Assembly: GCA_038496445.1 (NCBI GenBank)
Contig: JALMLS010000323.1
Span: 1 to 64,000, forward strand
DNA from: Trichosphaerium sp. ATCC 40318
Taxonomy: Eukaryota > Discosea > Flabellinia > Trichosidae
Reading direction: 5' to 3'
Length of the DNA: 64,000 nt
The position numbers and the translations under genes are program-made. Each line of letters opens with the position of its first letter. Position 1 is the stretch's first letter. The notes below the pieces were generated by a model. The model did no database searches. It worked only from the letters and a program-made list of their open reading frames with translations, and had not been told where the DNA came from. This document shows, piece by piece, positions 23,701-32,833 of this stretch.

Positions 23701-25361
23701 AGAGCTATTGAGCTCAAAACATGTTTTTTTTTCACTCACCGTCATTTATAGTGGATAACGTTACTGCTTTGACAGAACATATGGTCAAGGTATATCCTAA
23801 CGTTACTGCAATAATGGCAAGGAACACTGATAGAACATTGGATTGTATGCCTATCATCGAGAAATATATTTTACTCGGGCAACAATCAACGTTTGTACAG
23901 GTACACGCGCGCCCACTAGTTTTTGATTCAAGAAAATCGCGGATGGATTCGTGTCGCTCACGCTATTAAACCATGGCGCGAGTGACTGCTATTCCTTTTT
24001 TATGTGTAGCACACAATATTGTCAATTACTAACTATTTTGTAAAGCAATTTATTGGAGATATTGCGGCTTCTATTGCAGCTCCTATTGGACGCATCGCTG
24101 GTCGTCATATCAATACAGTCCTTCGCCCAGCATTTATCTTACTCCTGGCATACCCTCAAGCTGCACCTAGTGCTCTATCACCAGTGCTACAAAAAGCCCT
24201 TATGCAAACACTCAATCCAACACCTGTACGCAAAAAAAAACACCATAGAAGAAGCCACGTGGTTGAAATCCTTGGGTTTTTTTTTTAATTTTCTTCTTAG
24301 GGAAGTGGATACGATCTTGAAGTTACAGAGTATTTGACATTATTCGCTAATGTGTGCTTGCGCAGTCCACAAGATTTTCTTAATTTTTTTACTGCAATGA
24401 CTACTCATCCAGCGAATACAACTAAACAAAACTTGCTTCTACCATTCTTGAAATGTTGGACTGTGAAAGTGAGTCAAAGCGTTTTATCAAAAAAATCAAG
24501 TCTTATTTCAAATGTTGAGACGAAAGAGCCAAACAGATCGCTTTGTGAGTTGATTTATCTTACATTTTTTTAGATGGACGATATTCCTAAGTTTATGAAT
24601 AAACGTTTGAATGCAATGGGCGTACTCAGCTTAATAAAAATGGATGTACTATTGAGTAAGTGTGCTTTTTTTTTTGAAAAGTATTGAAATGGTTTTACTG
24701 ACGTATTCTTTTCAGGTAATCCTGTGGCTGTAAAATGTCTTGCAGATGCATTTGGTACAATTGGTGGTGTCCTAGCAGACGAAGTTCAGGTAAACAAGCT
24801 AAATTAAAGTACAAAATGTTAATACTTATGGTGTATTTAGAGTGACACACTATCTAAAAAATCATATTTTCCTGTACGTATCACGTGGTTTTTTTTCTTC
24901 AAAGTCAATTTTTTCTATTATGTGTTGAAGTGTGACGGAAGTATGCAAGTGTTTTCTCGCCACACCATTGATAAGTAACCACATAACTTCCCTCTTTGAG
25001 CGCCAGCGTGCTATAACCCACATCCGGCGACTGAGGACTCATTTGTTGGTGGTGTAGGAGAAAAAGCAGTTCCATCATACTTCCAGCTTTTCTCCATTCC
25101 CGTGTCGTGTCACAAGGCTGATTTTTTTGTTGATAGGTTGAGGATATTGATTTCAATGATATTAACAAAGTTACCGCTCAAGTGCGGTACCACTTTTTAG
25201 TTCATAAAGATCCTTTATTGAAAGCAACATTGAGAGAAGTCATGTCTTCTACTTTGAATAGTGTACAAGCTACAAATCCAAAAGGTTTCGAGATATTGAA
25301 ACAACATATTAACCCAATAATACTTGGTGAGATTCAAAAATACTTGTCTGGAGAAGTGTGA
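20787..25361 (+). CDS. IPO11: Importin-11 / Kap120-like karyopherin
   Basis: A nuclear import receptor of the importin-beta superfamily, built of HEAT repeats. Start MSAPDLFSVLRICLNPASAP leads into RVEQQLLVWEAQPGFVPSLL, the importin N-terminal region in the form seen in importin-11 (QL..WE.QPGF...LL). SLQMLALLEITNTVRRQWVK then corresponds to the helix before the conserved R-x-W. About 25 exons run to QHINPIILGEIQKYLSGEV at 25361, giving close to 1000 residues, the usual size. HEAT-like amphipathic helices run throughout (for example VPMNPYTPAIENLIKNFGKL near 22070 and VKVYPNVTAIMARN near 23800). Assignment to importin-11 rather than importin-7/8 or CAS rests on the N-terminal motif. The penultimate intron (24874-25136) is 263 bp, far longer than its neighbours. 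Confidence 0.85.
24874..25136. other. Exceptionally long intron of the karyopherin gene
   Basis: Between the exon ending SKKSYFP and the exon opening VEDIDFNDINKV lies a 263-bp GTACGT...TAG intron, about five times the local norm. Its middle (about 24910-25120) is less T-rich than other introns and holds an open frame on the opposite strand ending TLAYFRHTSTHNRKN. It may hold inserted sequence, a relic or a non-coding RNA; nothing recognisable was found. Confidence 0.5.
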
Positions 25362-25599
25362 TATCAATCAATGGCTGAAGAAATAAAATCAAAAAAAAAA
25401 AACTAAATTTCGAGCACAAAAAAAAAAAAGAAGCTTGAAGTTGTACACAATGTAAACCAATGAAAAAATATTTTCATCACCAAAAAACTCCTATCTTTTA
25501 AAAGGCAATGAATGTTTAATGTTTTGGTCAAGAATAAAAAATGGCCTTGTACCTTTTAATTTGGAATCAATGCGGTTTAGTTTCTTATTGCAACCTCTG

Positions 25600-26486
25600 T
25601 CAGTGGTCTATCCGTTTTGGATCTTTGTGTTTACATTCTTGCAATAACATTTCTAGGTGTTCATCTTTTATACCAAATGTTGATAAAGCCGTTACAGTGT
25701 TATTCAAATAATCATAATTTGTTCCTATTGTCCCCTTTTTTTTTGTTACAATTGATTTTACTTGCTTTCAAGTATTATGACGTACTGAGGAATTATTGAT
25801 TATGGATACTTGCTTTTCTAAACTAAGGGTACCGGCCCATTGATTACATCCAACTATCGGAATAAAACAAAGGGCTTGGACAGACCGAATCTAAACACAA
25901 AGTTTACATTGTCTTGTCAATCATATAACATCAAATCCATCACACTAATACCTCAGTTTCCTCTCCTACTATTGTCACAGACACTACATCTGCTGTATAA
26001 TTTATTTGAGGAGTATTTTCCCGTTGCTGAAGCTGTTCATAGATACTATCATATTTTTCTCTGAAAGTGAGACAAAGACGTTAGATTTTCTGAGTTTTGT
26101 TGCATCTCATTTGTAAACTCTTACTTTGCAACTCGAAATACTACTCCCTCTGTGTCGTCGCTTGATTTTTCTAGACCTAGAACCAAACCAGGATCATCTT
26201 ACAAGACGGTTAACTATACGTCACACCATTTCTTTTTTTTTTGATTACTTGGGTTTCCTCGTGCTCTGTAACTGTACATACACATTGTACGCTTGTATCT
26301 ATAGAAAACGACCGATTAGTATCACGCTGGGTTCGAGGCTGTTCAAAGTCCCGTTTTACGCTTACCCTTGCAGTGTAGCTTTGTGTTTCTCTATGTAATC
26401 AAAGTTTGGGCTCCATATTACGCTGCCTGTGGCTTGTTAGCTTCTTATATGCGCTACATGGTACCGTAGCCAAAGATCCACTCCAT
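25600..26486 (-). CDS. ChaC-type gamma-glutamylcyclotransferase
   Basis: An enzyme that cleaves glutathione to 5-oxoproline and Cys-Gly. It appears only after splicing small exons. Exon 1 MEWIFGYG (26486) joins exon 2 at 26430 to give MEWIFGYGSVIWSPNFDYIE, the family's N-terminal F-G-Y-G-S-[LV]-I-W-x-P nucleation motif. Next come HKATLQGYKRTMCMYSYRAR and GNPSLE, matching the G-Y-x-R-x-F...H-R-G-x-P region though with Ala-Arg for the His. Then TEGVVFRVAKEKYDSIYEQL, and QQRENTP with the Glu that is catalytic in this family. The last exons give VKSIVTKKKGTIGTNYDYLN, the S-G-x-N-x-E/D-Y-L motif, and a helix ending KRIDH. Length is about 195 residues, normal for ChaC. The intron set is inferred from GT-AG borders and preserved frame. 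Role: redox and glutathione turnover in the cytosol. Confidence 0.8.
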
Positions 26487-26810
26487 GGTAACCCTTTTAT
26501 TACCAGTTTGTGCGAATTCGTTTAAACATAGCGACTGAACTTATTTAACGGCAAAAAGATACGCGGAGCGAGCACGTACGTGTTAAAGAACGCGAATACC
26601 GCGTATTCGCACCCGGAACATGTTTATCGTTAACAATTTTTTTCCAAACTTCTCCAAAGTTTTGTTTAAGAGTACCCAACGCGTATTCGATAATTATAAA
26701 GCGCGATACAAACTCTACAAAATTTCAGAAGCACAAAACCTCGATCTTTTGTTTGCAATATTACGCTTTTTTCATTGTGTAACATGATTATTTAGTACGC
26801 GTAATGAAAT
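26487..26810. promoter_or_regulatory. Divergent promoter with an inverted repeat (26592-26610)
   Basis: This 324-bp spacer separates the ChaC (minus) and eIF5-like (plus) start codons. It contains a perfect 8-bp-arm inverted repeat, GCGAATACCGCGTATTCGC, at 26592-26610, and the half-site CGCGTATTCG returns near 26680. The GC-rich palindromes stand out in AT-rich surroundings and look like a transcription-factor site. Confidence 0.4.
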
Positions 26811-27467
26811 ATGTCCAGACCCAAGCCCAGAATTGTTATCATGCCCAACAGCCGCGGTGATGTGTTCAATAACTATCGTATGTGCTTTGGATGGTTAGCG
26901 TGAGAGTGCACACACTAACTGGGTGGTTAGGTATGGAAGTAATGAAAATACGCTATGAAGAGAAAGATAACGGCGTTCACACATACATTGACAACTTGGC
27001 GAATATAGCCAGAGCATTAAATCGCAAACCGAAAATCACCCTGAAATTTTTTTCCTTGGAGCTCCAAACTGAGTCACGTGGGGATGATACATATAAGGAA
27101 TATATGTTAATCGGTACTATTTGTATATCTTTACATCGCTTACAATGTGTTAGGGAGGTTTTCGGAAGAGGTACTAGCGGATACATTAGATAAATTCATA
27201 CAGCTTTATATCATTTGTAATACATGTATGCTTCCTGAAACATCTATAAGACACTAGAAAACCCACAAAAGGGCGGAAGAAGGTTAAAGTTCACCCACAA
27301 CGAACTGTGTACTAACTTTTTTCCCTGTTGTTTAGTTATTAATGGTTTGCCGATGTTGTGGAACAACATCAGCTGTACCTATGGATCATAAGTTTAGCGA
27401 TTTTTTGTTCAATCAAGCGGGAACGCTAGGCAAAACAAATCACATGTGTGGACCAGCTCCAATGTAA
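26811..27467 (+). CDS. eIF5 N-terminal-domain-like protein (eIF2-beta/eIF5 fold), possibly frameshifted
   Basis: Resembles the GTPase-activating N-terminal domain of translation factor eIF5. Exon 1 MSRPKPRIVIMPNSRGDV ends in FNNY and splices to RMEVMKIRYEEKD, then NGVHTYIDNLANIARALNR and ITLKFFSLELQTES, matching the family's NGI-T-x-I-x-N-x-x-x-IA-x-AL-x-R-P ... K-[FY]-FG-x-EL-x-x-Q-T. A zinc ribbon follows: CNTCMLPETSIR (with the family's C-x-x-C...P-E-T) and, after an intron, VCRCCGTTSAVPMDHKFSDF. Between the halves the frame that carries C-x-x-C meets a TAG (27253-27255); a neighbouring frame continues with TRKPTKGRKKVKV, so either a one-base shift or an unseen splice is needed. The protein ends soon after the ribbon, so the C-terminal W2/HEAT domain of eIF5 is absent. 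It could be a paralogue or decaying copy. Confidence 0.65.
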
Positions 27468-27617
27468 AGCGAGACGTAATATTACGTGGTACTAGCAATA
27501 AATAAAACTCCAGAATTATGATAAGTTTCCTGCATTCTCCAAAAAAATGTACTCAACTAGCGCATCACTTTTCGTAGCACAATTCTGTTTTACAGTTCAT
27601 AATTTTTTAACGCAAAG

Positions 27618-29938
27618 ATGAAAGCAGCTCTAGCACTTCTAGTTATTTTGATTGTAGCGGCTACCAATGCAAGTACGTATACATTCAAGCATACCTTTTC
27701 ATACCACGTGACTTTGAAGAGTTTCAACCACCGTTTCAAGTTTTCTGATATTTTGTTTCGCTAGTTGAGTATGTCGATTCTGCCTCGACCTGTACTATGG
27801 ACTGTGGTACCGAAACCGATCCACACACTGATATCCTCAGTATGACAAGTTTTCATTACCCTTTTGGTTTCTCACGCATTCCTAGGTGCTCTAGATAAGA
27901 TACCAACTGGTGGAGAGATTATTATTAAGGCTGGTACTTATTCTGTACGTAACTTGCGAAAATACGCGTTTTTCTGATAGATACAGGGTCTTAGAAACGT
28001 AAACTACACTTTAAACGCTGGAGACTTCACTATTAGGTACATGATAACTTTTTTGGTACAAATGTCAATCCCTTTTATAAACTTTTTGTTCCCTAGTGGT
28101 GAAGATCCTGCTGATAAACCAGTTCTCGCCTGCAACACATTCTCAGGCGGTATGCATATCGTTACTAGCGGAAAATATATTTTGGTACGTTTCGAATGTG
28201 AATTGCTTTAACGCTAGCGTTTCCTTTTCCGTTCTCGAAAGCGTGATTATCTTTCCGTTGTTTTTCTTTCTAATGGCCTTGTACAGAAAAATTTGGTATT
28301 CCAAGACTGTAAGGAGGACAACGGTGGTTCTTTACGCATGCAAGACACTACTTTCGAGCTTCACGGCGTCGATTTTGAAGAAAGCGAAGCTTTCTTTGGT
28401 GGAGGTATTTTTTTTTTCTTTGTCACGTGCTTTTTGATATCAAATTCAAATTCTAAACAATTGTTTTTAGGCGCTATTCACATGCTTCGTTCAACCGGTA
28501 CAATCTTTGGCGGTTACTTCAAAGGTTCTTCAGCCGTAGAAGGTGGTGCTATATACGTTGAGGACGGCACTTTGGAATTAAGGGCACCATTTACTTTTTC
28601 TCTCGGTGGAGCCACTGAGGTGCGTCAAAACTAAAAATAAACAAAAAAAAAAAAGGTGTAGAGACTTAAACATGCTTGTTTTAGGGTGACGATTTATATT
28701 GTGCAAACGCAACCATTAATATTTTTGCTGCTAATGCTACCTCACTTCCAGGCGGTTTGGCTTGCCCTATGTGTGAAATCACATTCAAACCAGGCACGTG
28801 ATTTTTTTTGAAGAGAAAAATGAAGCAACTCAAACTGACTGTTCTGTAGCTGATGGTGCAAGTACTGAATCTACAAGCATATGCGGTAGTGGAAAAGGTG
28901 TTGCTAACACAAACCCTTGCAACTTTAGGTACGTGCAGAACGATAACTTTCGCAAGAATTATTGCAAGAAAAGTGAAATTTTGTTTTGTTCCGGGCTATT
29001 ATGTTTTACCGATATTTTCTGAACACAATCTAATATTTCATCTAGAGATGGAGCTGCATGCGTTCAGCGCTCTCAAATTTGCATGGGACTTGGTAGTAGC
29101 GAAGACTTTGTACGAACTATTTTTTTTTCTTCATATTTTCTGATATTCTGTTTAGAGATGCGGTTGTTTGGCTACCTACGGTGATTGTATCGGCGATAGC
29201 AAATGTGCTACCGGGTTTTTGGAGTCTCTTTACCGTGGAGAATGTAGTCCTGATTGTGAATCAGCACAATGTCTGATCACAGGCGTAGACACCACCCCAC
29301 TTCCATGTAAGTTTCGCGAGCATTTTTTACAGTGATGACTAACATTTTTTTTCTAGACACCAAGTTCTTTATTTTAAGACTTTTCGCATGTGACACAATA
29401 GATGCTGTACTAACGAAAGTTACTCAATTATTTACTACCAAATTAGCTAAAACTGTAGTCGTTAAGGTACAAGAGCGCCCAAATTGTTTTTTTAGGATAA
29501 CTACAATTCTTTTACTGACTGCTCTTTTCTAGATCAGAAGAGTTGAAAACTGTGATGCTTTCAACTTGGGTAAAAAGAAGAGACAAGTTTTGGATCCTAC
29601 CGTTGAACTATACACTGAACTAACAGCAGGTACGTAATCCAAATCTTAGTGTTATTGCGGACAAAAAGTTAACCTCACTGTGCACCACTCTTTTTTTTTG
29701 ATTGAGATTTCAAGTGACGCTGATTTTTTTTATAGCTGAGGAAGAGACTTTGGCTACCACTCTTATGACTGCATTGGATGATGGCGAATTAGAAAATGAA
29801 GGTGTAACTAGCGTTGAAATTGGACCTCTTGGACCTACTGCAGCCCCTGCATTCCCTACAACTATCGCTCCTACCTCTAGCAGTAGTGTCATTGTATTCA
29901 GCATGGTATTGCTAGCTGTACTTGCTCTATTGTTTTAA
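27618..29938 (+). CDS. Cell-surface beta-helix protein with Cys-rich region and C-terminal anchor
   Basis: The start MKAALALLVILIVAATNA is a signal peptide. DKIPTGGEIIIKAGTYS and TISGEDPADKPVLACNTFSG open a right-handed parallel beta-helix of the kind in pectate-lyase-like and Pmp-type proteins; stacked turns follow: KNLVFQDCKEDNGGSLRMQD, HGVDFEESEAFFGGAIHML, and GYFKGSSAVEGGAIYVEDG. A Cys-rich section comes next (SICGSGKGVANTNPC, CGCLATYGDCIGDSKC, CSPDCESAQC). A membrane-proximal domain near 29400-29800 contains a dibasic KKRR and resembles a SEA-type module. The tail is Pro/Thr-rich (PTTIAPTS) followed by a hydrophobic C-terminus VIVFSMVLLAVLALLF with nothing after it, fitting a GPI signal better than a transmembrane anchor. 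About a dozen exons. Probably an adhesin or coat protein; ligand unknown. One intron (28794-28825) appears to use a GC donor. Confidence 0.75.
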
Positions 29939-30530
29939 ACACAACATTTCATACTCATCCTTTTTTTTTGTTCCAACAATAACGCTTTGTCGCTTGTTGA
30001 ATAAAAGCCCAACCTATTTCTTTGTAATACCTGCCTGCGTTGTAGTTTTGTGACACGCTACCTATAGTTAGCGTCAGAGGTTACTTAGACTCAAGTAAAA
30101 GTAGTACATATGAGCAATAGCAAGCTTGGTTTTGATAGGATGTTACCAAAATGATTTTTACAAACAATAATGACAAGAAAATAATAAAAATTGTCCAAGT
30201 CGAAGTCGTTGAAGTGTTTGTAAAGCCAAAAATCATTCTCCTACTAGCCATCTGTTTTGTGTTTTAATATCTCATTTCACTCTTTGTTGCAGTTCACAAA
30301 CAATGGGCTTTATTTTGCTTCCGCTGATTCGCTAGGTTTACCATAAAATCGATAATTGTATTTCATTGAATTTGTTTACAATAAAAAATATTTCGTAGCC
30401 AAATACGACTTTATAACTACATACTGACGCTGGTTGTCTCTTACATAAAAAATCAGTGCTAAGAAGCTCTGTTAGTATCGTGATTGCTTTTGCTATTGTC
30501 TTTGCGTGGTTTTGATAAATAAAACGAGTG
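29939..30530. other. Intergenic region, nothing recognised
   Basis: About 590 bp between the beta-helix gene and the GTPase/F-box gene, both on the plus strand. It must hold the terminator of the first and promoter of the second. The minus-strand frame at 30338-30616 overlaps the next gene's start and looks like a shadow. No repeat or RNA gene seen. Confidence 0.4.
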
Positions 30531-32679
30531 ATGGAAAAATCTGGTAGTGAGGAGGTTTTCAGTGCGCTTGAACTAGGTTCATGTGTGAATTTGGCTTTTG
30601 CCATAATTGGGAACAACCAAAGTGGTTACATATCCATCCTTGATAGTATAGAAGCAGGTTGTGGTACGTTTTAGTTACTTTTACGTTGTAAAACAAAAAT
30701 GGGCACTGATGCGCTTATTAACACGATAATTGGCTTACTGTGATAAGGTTTGGGCATACCTGACGATACAGTGGAAGAGGAGGAAGAAACAGCTAATTTA
30801 GAATTAAAATCAAGTTCAAGGACAAGAATAACTCGCTATGGAGGTCAAGTGGTTAAAACAGATTTTTTTACGCCTATACCACTCATGTACGTTTTTTTGA
30901 AAGAAAAAAATACAATTTGAACTTGACGTTGACACAACGAAGTTGTATAGCACTTGCTGACGATAAGAAACCTCCTCCTGTATACTACACAAACTTGAAA
31001 AATGCCAATGCCAATCTATTCATCGTTTGTTTCTCACTTATTGACCCTGGTGCTAAGGAAGATGTAAAAATGAGGGTACAGTCAAAATTATTGCTGGGTT
31101 GTTCGTTAATTACTTACTACTGACCTAGGTAAAAGACATAAAAAAGCATTGCAGTAAAGTACCAATTGTACTTGTTGGTACGAATGGTTGTTACAGAGGA
31201 TCAGGATTTTCCAATCCACCTAAGATGGTATGGCGTTCAGCAGGGTTTTCTGCTTTCTGAGTTTTCTGAAAGTATTTAGGGACGTAAGCTTGCCAAAAAA
31301 TTGCGTTGCAAAGGATACTACGAGTTTGATTTCTTTGCAACTACAGCGAGTGGGGTGGATGCTTTCATTGAGTCTTGTGTCGCATACTTTATAAGTACAT
31401 CTAAACAACCTAGACAACCTGTAATATCGCCTCCACTACCAAATGATACAGCAAGTGTGTCTCAATCAGGAGCTAGACAACCTGTCGTACCTCCTTCACC
31501 ATCCAATTATGAACCAGAAGTATCGATAGCTGAAAGTAAGGCGAGTACTAGTAGCTCTATAGAAATATCTAGACTTGTTCCAAGAGGTACGTTTTTCTTT
31601 GAACAAAACACGTGATTGTCACGTGATAAAAGAAAAAACCTTCCTAAAACATTATCTTACTGGACGATTGTTGTTAATTGTTAATAGTGAAGCTGTACTC
31701 TAAATCGCCGTGGGATGTACATTTTCAACAAAGCTCACGTTCTGGACTTTGGACTCTAAAGTTAGGATACAAAGGAAATATTGTCAAGATGATAGTTTCT
31801 CTTGGAACCTATGTACGCATTTTTTGTTTAACTTCAATACACTGTTATTTGGATATCTCGTACTTATTTGTTGTTAAATGATTAGTCGGCAGTAACTTGG
31901 TATGTGAGGAAAAATGTTAAAATGACAAGGGTTGAAGGAAAAAGCTTTATTTTTTTCAAATGGTCTTCATCACCTGATCATCAACTTGGCGTCATGCTTG
32001 ACAATTTAGCTGATGCTGGAGTTTTCCAAAGTTTGTTTGATAATGTTACTGTTGAGAAAACACAGTGCGAAAGTGTTACAGATATTGATAACACAGGTAA
32101 GTCCAAAAGAAGTTCCCCTTTTTGGAACAAAAGATTATGTTGTTATTCTGACTTTTCTTGTTTAGTTGTTGCTACTACAACACAACCCCCTCCTGGAAAT
32201 AACCACTTTGAAACCCTTCCAATTGAAGTATTAGTAATGATTTTTCGTGGTATAAGCTATTCAACAAGGTTACACCAAGTATGCTATCATTGGTACGTTA
32301 ACAGCAGTATGGATTTTTGTTTGTATTTTTTTTCTTTTGCACTGCAATTCTTTACACTCACTGGTATCTTTGTAGGTATGATGTTCTACAAGATAAATCT
32401 TTGATAAAGTTTTTCCATAAGACAGGGTTTAATGATGTTTGTGAAGCGATTAGGAATCACGAAAGGGTATACAAACGTTACTACAATTATTCCTTTTTTT
32501 TGCTAAAGTTTTTATGAAAACAGAATAATAATGATTGGAAAGATCCTTTCTTTATACCAAACCCACCTTTCCGCCCGATTCTCCCTTTCGCACCTGGATG
32601 GCGACCTCATCCAGGCCCTTTCCGCCCTCCTTTATATAGCAGCTCTGATGATGATTGGTCTGATGATTGGTCTGATTAG
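30531..32679 (+). CDS. Rho-like pseudo-GTPase fused to an F-box domain
   Basis: Start MEKSGSEEVFSALELGSCVN. The first 220 residues follow a Rho GTPase: NLAFAIIGNNQSGYISILDS occupies the P-loop position but lacks GKS/T; NANLFIVCFSLIDPGAKEDV matches the Rho 'F-[LV]-I-C-F-S-[LV]-x-x-P' strand and helix; and HCSKVPIVLVGTNGC replaces the usual V-G-T-K-x-D with T-N-G-C. Nucleotide binding therefore looks lost. A Ser/Pro linker (31400-31570) leads to a beta-rich region (DVHFQQSSRSGLWTLKLGYK...) possibly PH-like. Then NHFETLPIEVLVMIFRGISY and RLHQVCYHWYDVLQDKSLIK form an F-box. The last exon (after an intron from 32467) gives a Pro-rich tail, NPPFRPILPFAPGWRPHPGP, ending DDWSDDWSD. By analogy with RhoBTB it may be a substrate adaptor of a cullin E3 (here SCF type). 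Domain boundaries are by eye. Confidence 0.75.
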
Positions 32680-32833
32680 TGTCATGCATATTTGTAAACA
32701 AGTTCATTTCACTTCGTTTATTTAACGGAGTACGTGTATCCTTGCACAGCAAACAAGCATTTTAAATAAACCAAAAGTCTAACTAGCCATTGTACTAATG
32801 ACTCAGTGTCTGAAAAAATCCAAAGACTTGTAG

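Noticed and set aside
26281-26360. tRNA-like T-loop near a GGGTTCGAG stretch
   Set aside because: It lies inside an intron of the ChaC gene and no matching acceptor or anticodon arms could be folded by eye.
30338-30616. Minus-strand 92-codon frame
   Set aside because: Overlaps the start of the GTPase/F-box gene in the opposite direction and has no recognisable motif.
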